Assembly (NCBI RefSeq): GCF_004360155.1
Contig: NZ_SAIS01000004.1
Span: 186,001-250,000 of the forward strand
DNA from: Paraglaciecola marina
Lineage (GTDB): Bacteria; Pseudomonadota; Gammaproteobacteria; Enterobacterales; Alteromonadaceae
DNA: 64,000 nt
Direction of reading: 5' to 3'
Shown here piece after piece: positions 46,262 to 54,898 of the stretch; position 1 is the stretch's first letter, and each line of letters opens with the position of its first letter. The position numbers were made by a program, and so were the translations under genes. The notes beneath the pieces are model-generated. The model was not told the origin of the DNA and made no database searches. It saw nothing but the letters and a program-made list of their open reading frames with translations.

Positions 46262-46406
46262 GCTAAAATAAGCCTAAAAATAGAAACAAGCCAAGAGACT
46301 CTAACCTAAAGTGATAACTGGTGTAACCCGTTATGGTACCAGTGGTTTTTATAATTAAAGAAGCGGGTCAATTGGTGGGCTTTGTAAATGCATTAATGGT
46401 GTAGTG

Positions 46407-46604
46407 CTAAAACACATCATCTTCACTGTAAACATTAACATCAAGCTCGCCATCCATACTTTCATAAACCAAAAAACTAATTGGTCTGCAGCATACTTGG
46501 CAATCTTCAATGTATTGCTCGGCAACATCAGATGCGTCTAGTAGAACTTTGATGGTTTCACCGCAATATGGGCACCCTATAGATTTTGGTGTTAATTCAT
46601 TCAA
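46407..46604 (-). CDS. CPXCG-motif cysteine-rich protein
   Basis: A 65-residue protein with a probable zinc ribbon: GCPYCGETIKVLLDASD and EDCQVCCRPISF. This is the CPXCG family of unknown function. The start is TTG at 46604, supported by AGGAG nine bases upstream and by no in-frame ATG. It is a single-gene unit between yeiH and the DUF885 gene. Confidence 0.85.
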   Translation of the reverse strand: MNELTPKSIGCPYCGETIKVLLDASDVAEQYIEDCQVCCRPISFLVYESMDGELDVNVYSEDDVF

Positions 46605-46890
46605 GATGTAGTTCTCCTATGCTTTTATTAATACCCAATGTGATAGGACTGACTTAGTTTAAAATCAGGTCTGATATTGGAGTTTTACAACTCTTGACTT
46701 ATTGACCCCATATTAATCCAAACTGCACTTATTAGCGTTCACAATCCCGAAACCTCAGTAATTATAACATTTTTAAGTCGAGTCACCTTAGAGTTGCGGT
46801 AGACCTCCTCAGATACACGACTAGGTCTATTGCTTCAACTAGGCCTAAATTTTATCATTTTTGTAATCTTAATAAGTAAAGGTACTACGA

Positions 46891-48771
46891 GTGCGCAAGC
46901 CATATATCGCAACCATAAGTGCTGCTTTTTTTCTAGCAGCCTGTAATCAATCATCAACTCCAAAAACAACATCACCTGCAAATGCTGAAGCAACAGCTGT
47001 TGCACAGACTACAAGTGTTAAACCAGAGATGTCAGAGTCAGAACGGGTTAATGGTTTTTTTGAACGTATTTTTGAAGAAAATATTGCTCGCTCCCCTGAG
47101 TATTTAACTGCTCTAGGGCGCAAAGAGCGTGCTGATGAGTGGAACGATTTATCTCCAGCTTATGCTGATAAGACGATTGAGATAACCAAGCAACAGCTTG
47201 CTGAGCTGCTTACGTTTGATCGAGCCAAATTAGATCAAGCCACTGCGCTAAGTTATGATTTATTAGTACAGTCAATGGAAAACCAAATCGCAGACGACAA
47301 ATGGCGACTATACAATTATCCAGTTAATCAAATGTTCGGTCGTCATTCTGGCGTTGTTTCTTTGTTGATTAATCAACACAGGATAAATGATGTGAAAGAC
47401 GCAGAGAATTACATCGCTCGCTTAAATGGTGTACCAAAATTGTTTGACCAACTAATCGCCAATATAGAAGCTCGCACTGCAGCTAATATTATTCCTCCAA
47501 AGTTTGTTTTCCCCCATGTAATACGTGACAGCAAAAACATTATCAAAGGTGCGCCATTTGACGATGGCGAGCCCAGTGCATTACTGGTCGATTTCACTAA
47601 AAAGTTAGATGCACTTAGCCTAAAAACAGATAGCCCGTTAACCAGTGCTAATAAAGCGCAATTAATGTCTCAGGCTAGCCTTGCCCTGACTAACTCAGTT
47701 AAACCAGCGTATGAAAAACTAATTGCTCATTTAATTGAATTAGAAACCAAAGCCACAACTGATGATGGTATTTGGAAATGGAAAGATGGCGATGCCTATT
47801 ATGACGTTGCACTAAAACGCACCACCACTACCGACCTCACCTCTGACCAAATCCATCAAATAGGTCTAAGCGAGGTGACTCGTATTCATGATGAAATGCG
47901 CGTTATCAAAGATAAGGTAAAGTTTGAAGGCGACCTAAAAGCGTTCATGGAGTTTATGCGTAATGATGAACAATTTTACTACCTAAACACCGAACAAGGA
48001 AAAGCCCGCTATTTGAGCGAAGCAACGACTTTGATTGATGACATGAAGGGGCAGCTAGATGATATGTTTATCACTAAACCTAAAGCAGATCTTAATGTAA
48101 AAGCAGTAGAAGCCTTTAGAGAGCAATCTGCAGGTAAGGCTTTTTATCAGAGACCATCCGAAGATGGAACTCGCCCAGGTTTGTACTACGCCAACCTGTA
48201 TGACATGAAAGCCATGCCCACTTATCAAATGGCAGCCCTTGCTTATCACGAAGGTATTCCAGGACATCATATGCAACTAGCTATTCAACAAGAGCTAAAA
48301 GATGTGCCTAAATTTAGGAAATTTGGTGGTTATACAGCCTACACCGAAGGTTGGGGACTGTACTCAGAATATCTGCCCAAAGAATTTGGTGCCTATCAAG
48401 ACCCCTATTCTGATTTCGGGCGTTTAGCCATGGAGTTATGGCGTGCTTGTCGTTTAGTTGTTGATACAGGTATACATGCTAAGAAGTGGACTCGTGAACA
48501 AGGTATCGCTTACTACACTGATAACACGCCTAATGCGGTTTCAGATGGTGTGAAAATGGTAGAGCGTCACATTGTAATGCCTTCGCAAGCCACAGCTTAT
48601 AAAATCGGAATGCTTAAAATTCTCGAATTACGTGAAGACGCTAAAGCAGAGTTGGGTGATAAGTTCGATATTCGTGAATATCACGACCAAGTGCTTAAGA
48701 ATGGCCCATTACCACTCAATGTATTGCAAACCAAGGTAGAAGATTGGGTTGCATCAAAACTAAAAAGTTAA
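46891..48771 (+). CDS. DUF885 family lipoprotein, peptidase-like
   Basis: A 626-residue lipoprotein (GTG start at 46891 with AAAGG upstream; lipobox FLAAC). The C-terminal domain (about 400-600) carries AYHEGIPGHHMQ, a HExxH-like zinc motif, and EGWGLYSEYLPKE with a downstream glutamate. DUF885 proteins are probably zinc peptidases of the M3-like or gluzincin type; some are X-Pro peptidases. It should act on peptides in the periplasm. It stands as a single gene, and nested hairpins follow at 48779-48850. Confidence 0.88.
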   Translation: MRKPYIATISAAFFLAACNQSSTPKTTSPANAEATAVAQTTSVKPEMSESERVNGFFERIFEENIARSPEYLTALGRKERADEWNDLSPAYADKTIEITKQQLAELLTFDRAKLDQATALSYDLLVQSMENQIADDKWRLYNYPVNQMFGRHSGVVSLLINQHRINDVKDAENYIARLNGVPKLFDQLIANIEARTAANIIPPKFVFPHVIRDSKNIIKGAPFDDGEPSALLVDFTKKLDALSLKTDSPLTSANKAQLMSQASLALTNSVKPAYEKLIAHLIELETKATTDDGIWKWKDGDAYYDVALKRTTTTDLTSDQIHQIGLSEVTRIHDEMRVIKDKVKFEGDLKAFMEFMRNDEQFYYLNTEQGKARYLSEATTLIDDMKGQLDDMFITKPKADLNVKAVEAFREQSAGKAFYQRPSEDGTRPGLYYANLYDMKAMPTYQMAALAYHEGIPGHHMQLAIQQELKDVPKFRKFGGYTAYTEGWGLYSEYLPKEFGAYQDPYSDFGRLAMELWRACRLVVDTGIHAKKWTREQGIAYYTDNTPNAVSDGVKMVERHIVMPSQATAYKIGMLKILELREDAKAELGDKFDIREYHDQVLKNGPLPLNVLQTKVEDWVASKLKS

Positions 48772-48778
48772 CTTTAAT

Positions 48779-48850
48779 TAGGGGCAATTGATTTAGGAAA
48801 TGTTTGCAGTCAATTGGCTGCATTCATACTCAAAAGATCCACAGCCCCTA
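48779..48850 (+). terminator. Nested hairpin region after DUF885 gene
   Basis: Outer arms TAGGGGC (48779-48785) and GCCCCTA (48844-48850) enclose an inner TGCAG/CTGCA hairpin (48805-48822). There is only TTTAT after it, so termination is possible but not certain. It separates two convergent genes. Confidence 0.4.
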
Positions 48851-48889
48851 TTTATAAGTTTATTGTCATAGTCAAACGTGTAAAAGCCG

Positions 48890-49909
48890 TTATTTCTGTA
48901 AAAAAGTAAGGATTTTTTTATTTACTAAATCTGCTTGGTCAGCGTTAATAAAATGGCCACTTTCCTGAATGATTTCAGCCTGAACATTTGGCAATATTTT
49001 ATTGGCTTGTTGCACTGTGTCCAAATCGTTAACTAAATCATCATCCCCTACTAAAAGTAATACTGGCATAGATAACCTTGATAATTGCGCATCCCTAAAA
49101 GGTTGCATATCCAAGAGGATAGGCGATCTTGGTTCGTTTTTAATGGTGCTAAAAAAACGATCTTTATACAGAATATCAATATTCTCTGCGCGACTAGACA
49201 AGGTTTCTAAATTATCTTCAAGGCCATCTCGGTCTGGATTTAATTTAAACCACATATTAGCAAGAATATCTAAACTGGGTTCAAGCCAAGTGATAGTTTG
49301 AGCTGGGCTTAGTAAAACTAGAGTATCAAATCGTTCTGGGGCGCTAAGGGCTAAGTTTGTGGCTATCCACCCCCCTTGAGATGCGCCAATCAGATTTATT
49401 TGTTGCAGTTGTAGCAGTTCAAATACTTCAAAATACCAAGCCACTAAAGTTGTTATCTCTGTATCTTCATGGCTAGGTGTAGATTTACCGGCGCCCCAAA
49501 TATCATCAATGGCGTATACTCTATAATGCTCTGAAAGGGCCTTAATATTGGGGTACCACATAGTAGAATCTACGCTCATTCCATGGAGTAACACAATAGG
49601 TTTTCCATCAACAGGTCCTGAAACTAAAACGTGGGCACTGCCGTTTGAAGTGGGGAGCTTTAATTCACGATAAGGGATATCCCAAAGGGTAAGCGCGCGG
49701 TTGTAAAGCTGCTCACCACTGAGCTCCTTTGGGTTTTTGCTTACTAGATCACGATATTCTGAACTTCTATCAGCAAGACCGTAAGTTTGGGTAACTTGGT
49801 CTTTAAATTGTGCTCGCTCGCAAGCTGTTAACAAACATATAAATAGGAATAACCGGGGCAAGCTTAAATTCAAGACTACTTCTCTTACAAATGACTTATA
49901 ATCAGCCAC
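48890..49909 (-). CDS. Alpha/beta hydrolase lipoprotein
   Basis: About 339 residues with an uncertain start: GTG at 49909, or TTG at 49873, which has AGAGAAG before it. Either yields a lipobox (LLTAC). The hydrolase fold shows VLLHGMSVDSTMWYPN, GASQGGWIATNLAL (nucleophile serine), LVGDDDLVND, and ESGHFINADQ (histidine). It resembles general alpha/beta hydrolases of the periplasm; the substrate is not indicated. The terminator-like hairpins lie between it and the DUF885 gene. Confidence 0.8.
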   Translation of the reverse strand: MADYKSFVREVVLNLSLPRLFLFICLLTACERAQFKDQVTQTYGLADRSSEYRDLVSKNPKELSGEQLYNRALTLWDIPYRELKLPTSNGSAHVLVSGPVDGKPIVLLHGMSVDSTMWYPNIKALSEHYRVYAIDDIWGAGKSTPSHEDTEITTLVAWYFEVFELLQLQQINLIGASQGGWIATNLALSAPERFDTLVLLSPAQTITWLEPSLDILANMWFKLNPDRDGLEDNLETLSSRAENIDILYKDRFFSTIKNEPRSPILLDMQPFRDAQLSRLSMPVLLLVGDDDLVNDLDTVQQANKILPNVQAEIIQESGHFINADQADLVNKKILTFLQK

Positions 49910-49979
49910 CTATAATAGAGGGTTGAGCTGAGCTTAGATAGTTGAAGCGCCATTAACTTACTATTCGTACTCGCTACCT

Positions 49980-50609
49980 TCAGTTTGATTCAGTGACGTT
50001 AACTTTTTTGAGAGTCTGATACCCAGTGATAATTCTGACTCCAGTAGTTATCCAGCACATGACGGCATAGACCAGAGCTATTGGCACAAAGTATTGCGGG
50101 AACATACAAAACAAACACAATACAACTATGGTTTCGAAGCCTTCTGCTAAACCGCCCATGTAATGCAGGCTTTTATTAGGGTATTCAGGATTTTGCATAT
50201 CGTATTTACAGGCCATGGATGCAAACGCTAAAAAGCAGCTTCCTGTGGCAGTAAAAGACAGCATTAGAAAACTACCCGCAATGGCATTTTTCTCCGGGTG
50301 ACTCACCACAAAAGCAAAGACAACGGCAGAGTAGAATATAAAGTCTAAGCTGATATCTAAAAAGCCACCAGCATCTGATGTTTGGGTTTGCCTAGCAATT
50401 GCTCCGTCTAATCCATCACAAATTCGATTAATTAAAATTAAAGTAAGGGCTAGGGTAAAGTGCTCAGAAATAACCGCTGGCACTGCTAACATACCTAAAA
50501 CAAACCCAGCTACTGTTACCTGATTTGCACTAATACCCGAGGCAATTAAAGGTTTAACCACTAAAGCTAAGGGTGGCCTTAGTAATTTATTTAACAATGG
50601 GTCTATCAT
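49980..50609 (-). CDS. ynjF: CDP-alcohol phosphatidyltransferase, YnjF-like
   Basis: A 209-residue membrane enzyme with about six helices. The catalytic motif DGLDGAIARQTQTSDAGGFLD (two-aspartate, Gly, Asp) is complete, so it should join a CDP-activated alcohol to a phosphate-bearing acceptor. In Escherichia coli YnjF follows the ynjBCDE genes, and here it follows ynjD by 12 bases in the same order. The lipid product is unknown. It is the last gene of the minus-strand operon. Confidence 0.85.
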   Translation of the reverse strand: MIDPLLNKLLRPPLALVVKPLIASGISANQVTVAGFVLGMLAVPAVISEHFTLALTLILINRICDGLDGAIARQTQTSDAGGFLDISLDFIFYSAVVFAFVVSHPEKNAIAGSFLMLSFTATGSCFLAFASMACKYDMQNPEYPNKSLHYMGGLAEGFETIVVLCLFCMFPQYFVPIALVYAVMCWITTGVRIITGYQTLKKVNVTESN

Positions 50610-50621
50610 AAATCAGTCACT

Positions 50622-51278
50622 CTATGGCGTTTCTTTGGACTGATAATAATCAGCCAGATTAAGTTGTTTAGCAAAGATAGGTATATCCTTAAGATCGTGG
50701 GTTACCATTATGCTAGGAATAGCTTGTTGTGCTAGTTGTTGAAACGTCCATTTTCCAATTTTTTCTCTATTACTTGGATCAAGAGCAGCAAAAGGCTCGT
50801 CAAGCAACATAACCTTAGGTTGATTCGCTAGCGCTCTAACTAGGCCAACCCGGGAGCGCTCCCCTCCACTTAAAGATTGTGGGTAACGCTTACCGAGATG
50901 TTCTAAATTAATTTGTTCAAGCATACTGTGAGCTTTAGTACGGCGCTGCTTTTTTGAATTTAAATCAGGGCTTTTAGGTAAAGCAAAGCTAATATTATCC
51001 TCAACACTTAAATGAGGAAATAAAAAAACGTCTTGCATAAGTAACCCGATATGGCGGTTTTCCACAGCCAATTGACTCACATCTTGGTCATCAATCAAAA
51101 CCTGACCGCTTATGTTTACATGCTTAGGCTGATTGCCTAACAACCAATGTAACAAGGTTGACTTACCAATACCGCTTGGGCCAATAATCACTAATAAATC
51201 ATCTGGGTCTAGTTGCATATCTGGAAATCTGATTTGCCAGGTTTCACTATCAATTAGGCAATTTTTAATACTTAACAT
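50622..51278 (-). CDS. ynjD: ABC transporter ATPase, YnjD-like
   Basis: A 218-residue ATPase. Walker A is GPSGIGKSTLLHWLLG, the Q-loop is in LLMQDVFLFPHL, the ABC signature is LSGGERSRVGLVRALA, Walker B is VMLLDEPFAAL, and the switch histidine is in MVTHD. Its ATG overlaps the permease stop by seven bases. It powers the YnjC-like permease; the substrate is unknown, with thiamine or organic cations suggested for related systems. Confidence 0.88.
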   Translation of the reverse strand: MLSIKNCLIDSETWQIRFPDMQLDPDDLLVIIGPSGIGKSTLLHWLLGNQPKHVNISGQVLIDDQDVSQLAVENRHIGLLMQDVFLFPHLSVEDNISFALPKSPDLNSKKQRRTKAHSMLEQINLEHLGKRYPQSLSGGERSRVGLVRALANQPKVMLLDEPFAALDPSNREKIGKWTFQQLAQQAIPSIMVTHDLKDIPIFAKQLNLADYYQSKETP

Positions 51279-52912
51279 CTAGAAATTTCCAATGTTGAAT
51301 GTTTTGGCCCTGCAACCCTACTAGACAAAAGTGCAGTAATTAAAAAAGCGGCTAAAGGCAATAAAGATTGCAACAAAATATAAAGTGCAGCCACATCTTG
51401 TTGGCTACCTGTGCCAATAGCAACAGCTTCTGTGGTAATAGTAGTGACTCGACCAGCCCCTATCATTAAAGTAGGTATGTACTGAGCAATACTCACCGCA
51501 AAGGTAATAGCAAACGCTGACAAAGTAGCAGGAAATAGTAATCTAAAGCGTATTTTCCACCAGCGTTGCCAAGGCGAATACCCAAAGCTTGCCGCAATTA
51601 ACTCATAGTTAGCGTCAATTGATTGAAACGGCCCTTTTAATACTAAATAAGCATAACCAAAGGTAAAGGGGAAATGGGCAAAAACAACCCAGCCACTATG
51701 ATATCCACCCTCTAACCAAATATGCGACACCTGCCACCCTAGCACCATACTCAGTTGCGGTAGTAAAATACCTAATAACCAAATGTAATCTGGTAAATAA
51801 CGACCCTTTTGTCGCTGTAACTCAAGGGCTAACAAAGTAAACATAATACCAAGTATTGCAGCGCTTACTCCAATGAGCAGGGCATTTTGAAGGGGTAAAG
51901 CAACAAACAACCATTCGTCTTGCCATAAATGAGTATTCAAATTACGTAAACTAAAGGTATCGCTGCGCCAATTGAACCCTAAAGACCAGAGAGTAAATAC
52001 CAGCACCATAAGCAAAATTAATAGCCCTGAAGCAGGCAGCCACACTTGACCTAGAGTATCTACAAAACCTAAACGAATGCGTCGTCCCAAAACCGTCCAA
52101 TGCTGTAATACTTTGATCGCCAGTTTTTCGTGGCAGTATAAAAAAATAATGGATACTGCCAACAGCACTAACAGGAGTACATTAGCCCAAAACCCTAAGG
52201 CTTGATCACCCTCACTAAAACTGCCTTGCCAACGATACACAGATACAGCAAACAGTTCAGGTATATTAGGGCCAACCAGTAAGTTCATATCGACCACAGA
52301 CAAGGTATAGGCAGAGGCGGCGAGTAACGCCAAACGCATTTGTTTCAACATATTCGGGAAAACCAACAACCACCAGCTTGTACTTATATCGTAGCCTAAT
52401 GCTCGTCCTTGCAATAACCAACCATGCAAGGGAAGTTGCCGCCCCACAGCAATCAAAATAAGCAGAAAGAATGGCACTTCTTTTATGATAATGGCCATGA
52501 TAAAGGTAGAGAGCCCTTTGCGAGGCAGACCAATATCACCATTTACAAAAAATACACCCGACTCACTAAATAAAAAAACTAATCCTAGCGCAATTGCTAA
52601 GTGAGGTAACGACAGTAACGGCGAGAGGTATTTTTCAAGCCAAGGGCCGCCGACTTTTGAATGAGACTGGTATTGACTATAAATTAAAAAAGCCAGGTAC
52701 AAAGACACAAGACTGCTAAACAGCGCACTAAACATGCTCTGCGAAAGTGATAACCCTAACCCTTGATAAGCGAGTAACCTTGAAAGGTCAGCAATTGAGG
52801 TATCTTCATCAGGCCAAAGTCCAAATAAAATACCCCACACAGGTAAACTGGCTATACACATAACGAGCCACCAGCCTAATACTCGACTTAACCGCCGTAA
52901 CGTTGTTGCCAT
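51272..52912 (-). CDS. ynjC: ABC transporter dual permease, YnjC-like
   Basis: A 546-residue permease with about twelve hydrophobic helices in two halves, each carrying an EAA-like loop (QGRALGYDISTSWWLLVFPN and AASFGYSPWQRWWKIRF). This dual layout is typical of ThiP/YnjC and iron-type permeases. It overlaps the substrate-binding-protein gene by 25 bases and the ATPase by seven, so the three are translationally linked. Confidence 0.88.
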   Translation of the reverse strand: MATTLRRLSRVLGWWLVMCIASLPVWGILFGLWPDEDTSIADLSRLLAYQGLGLSLSQSMFSALFSSLVSLYLAFLIYSQYQSHSKVGGPWLEKYLSPLLSLPHLAIALGLVFLFSESGVFFVNGDIGLPRKGLSTFIMAIIIKEVPFFLLILIAVGRQLPLHGWLLQGRALGYDISTSWWLLVFPNMLKQMRLALLAASAYTLSVVDMNLLVGPNIPELFAVSVYRWQGSFSEGDQALGFWANVLLLVLLAVSIIFLYCHEKLAIKVLQHWTVLGRRIRLGFVDTLGQVWLPASGLLILLMVLVFTLWSLGFNWRSDTFSLRNLNTHLWQDEWLFVALPLQNALLIGVSAAILGIMFTLLALELQRQKGRYLPDYIWLLGILLPQLSMVLGWQVSHIWLEGGYHSGWVVFAHFPFTFGYAYLVLKGPFQSIDANYELIAASFGYSPWQRWWKIRFRLLFPATLSAFAITFAVSIAQYIPTLMIGAGRVTTITTEAVAIGTGSQQDVAALYILLQSLLPLAAFLITALLSSRVAGPKHSTLEISRC

Positions 52913-54057
52913 GCATCCTCAAGAATTAACTGCCACGAACTATGAGGCTCTCCATGGGCTGGTAATGATGAACGGCTATCAAACATCGACTTTAGAACTG
53001 AAGGGTCTCCCCATTCACCCGCAAATTTCAGCTGCTGTGCCTGCTCACTTAACATAAAGTTAATCACCACCTTTGCAGCTTCTGAATTAGGAGCAAATTT
53101 GGGAATAGCTAGGTTGTGGCTGTTAGTGATAGCACCATCGATAAACGAACGTCTAACACTTGATTCTGGTATCTGTTTGGTGGCTTTTTCTTTTATCCAT
53201 TGATTAGGGTTAAAAGACACCGCCATAGACAGACTCTTTTGTTGGTATAACAAAAATTGCTCTGAAGACGATGTAGGAAACGCCTTACCTTGCTGCCATA
53301 AATATGGATGTAACGTATCTAAGTAGGCCCAAAGTTTTGGTAATAAATCCTGTTGCGCAACCTCAGTAGCTGCCATATATAAACGCTCATCTCCTTGGGT
53401 TAAATTCACCAAAAGCTGCTTTAAAAAGGTAGAACCATGAAACTCAGGCGGTCTTGGATACGTCACGGTTTCAGGGTTATTACGAGCAATAGTTAATAAG
53501 TCATCTGCACTAAACTGAGCATTAGAAAACACCGCTTCTTCAGCGATTAGATTGAACTGGCCTATGCCCCAAGGGACCTCATAACCATCCATAGACTCCC
53601 CAAAATCAACAGTAATAGGCAGAGTATCTATGGCTAAATTTGCGACATTAGGAATGCTAGACCATAAATTACCCAGCAAATGATCATGTTGTTTTAAATA
53701 GGCAAAGTTTTCACCGTTCACCCAGGTTAAATCAATAGCACTGGTACGGCCGTTTTCAGCTTTCAAGCGAGCCACCGCTTCACCCGGGTCGGTAACTTTT
53801 ACGTGTATTAACCTCACGCCATACTGCTTTGCTATTTCTCGCTTAGCCCAACGTAAATATTCGTTAACGGCTTTAGAGCCACCCCAAGCATAAAAGTATA
53901 CCGACTTTCCTTTTGCTACTTTAAGGGTTTGCTGCCACTTAGCACTCGTTTCATCTAACGTTTCAGCGACTAAATCTTCAGCCATAACATTAGATATGCT
54001 CAAACTAACCAGTAGAATTAAACCGATTAGCTTAGTGCTAAAACGTCGAGATATCAT
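52888..54057 (-). CDS. ynjB: ABC transporter substrate-binding protein, YnjB-like
   Basis: A 389-residue protein with a signal peptide ending SNVMA, so it should be periplasmic. It contains YFYAWGGSKAVNEYLRWAKREIAKQYGVRL and DLTWVNGENFAYLK, the YnjB pattern, and its length matches Escherichia coli YnjB (388). The ligand is unknown. It overlaps the DUF547 gene by 20 bases and the permease by 25. Confidence 0.88.
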   Translation of the reverse strand: MISRRFSTKLIGLILLVSLSISNVMAEDLVAETLDETSAKWQQTLKVAKGKSVYFYAWGGSKAVNEYLRWAKREIAKQYGVRLIHVKVTDPGEAVARLKAENGRTSAIDLTWVNGENFAYLKQHDHLLGNLWSSIPNVANLAIDTLPITVDFGESMDGYEVPWGIGQFNLIAEEAVFSNAQFSADDLLTIARNNPETVTYPRPPEFHGSTFLKQLLVNLTQGDERLYMAATEVAQQDLLPKLWAYLDTLHPYLWQQGKAFPTSSSEQFLLYQQKSLSMAVSFNPNQWIKEKATKQIPESSVRRSFIDGAITNSHNLAIPKFAPNSEAAKVVINFMLSEQAQQLKFAGEWGDPSVLKSMFDSRSSLPAHGEPHSSWQLILEDAWQQRYGG

Positions 54058-54898
54058 TTAATCGCCAATCATAATCAAAGTAATCAATCGTAAATTTTTG
54101 AGTCTTTAAAAACTCAACTTCTTGCGGATCGTTCGCAATATCTAGTTGATAAGTCTGTATCAAATCTTCTATTTTATTAAAACCTTGATAGCCCTTTTCA
54201 AAATCATCCGAGTACCAATTAAAGATTGGCGATAACACAAGCTGTTTCTCTTTAAGGTTAATCTTATTACGGGAGTCGTCACTTAAGAATAACTTCATTT
54301 GCTCATCCAGTTGGGCAATGACCTTGTCTTCTACAAATGCTTCATTACGTAATGGCGGACAACTCACAGCAGCACACACTAAGGCGGCATGGATTCTCGG
54401 GTACGTGAACCACTCTCTGATCATCCCATGTTCAATACCATCGAGATGGCGTTCTTTACCTAAGAGAGTAAAGAACTCTTTCTTCCATGGACTTTTAAAT
54501 ATGCTACCTAAATCTTTTATGGATTCAGCCTCACCAGCAGCAAAATCTTTATAGTTATCAACAATTAACTTTAGGGTGAAACCATTATATGCATTCATCA
54601 AAAAGCTTAATTGCTGCATATCAGACCAGGTTTCATACTCTTGCTCAGAAACCGCAGACAAGCTTGCCAAATAAGCATTAAGCGAAGATGGATTAGCACT
54701 CAGCTTGGCGTAATCAACTCGTGTTTGCTTTTCATCATCAGACACCACGACATTTTTTAGTACTTTTGTAAACTCAGTGTGTTGATGTTCAAAGGCCTGC
54801 ACTGTATTTGATAACATTATTAACCCTGCAATTAGTAGCGAATTTTTGGTGGCTCGCTTAGTAATTGTGTATACGTCAGACACTATGACCTTCTCCAT
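54038..54898 (-). CDS. DUF547 domain exported protein
   Basis: A 286-residue protein with a signal peptide or N-terminal anchor (SLLIAGLIMLSNTVQA). The DUF547 core shows MNAYNGFTLKLIVDNY, GIEHGMIREWFTYPRIHAALVCAAVSCPPLRNEAF and NWYSDDF, including the two conserved cysteines. DUF547 occurs next to lipid and redox genes, function unproved. It overlaps the TVP38-flavoprotein gene by 16 bases and the binding protein by 20, so it belongs to the same operon. Confidence 0.85.
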   Translation of the reverse strand: MEKVIVSDVYTITKRATKNSLLIAGLIMLSNTVQAFEHQHTEFTKVLKNVVVSDDEKQTRVDYAKLSANPSSLNAYLASLSAVSEQEYETWSDMQQLSFLMNAYNGFTLKLIVDNYKDFAAGEAESIKDLGSIFKSPWKKEFFTLLGKERHLDGIEHGMIREWFTYPRIHAALVCAAVSCPPLRNEAFVEDKVIAQLDEQMKLFLSDDSRNKINLKEKQLVLSPIFNWYSDDFEKGYQGFNKIEDLIQTYQLDIANDPQEVEFLKTQKFTIDYFDYDWRLNDISTF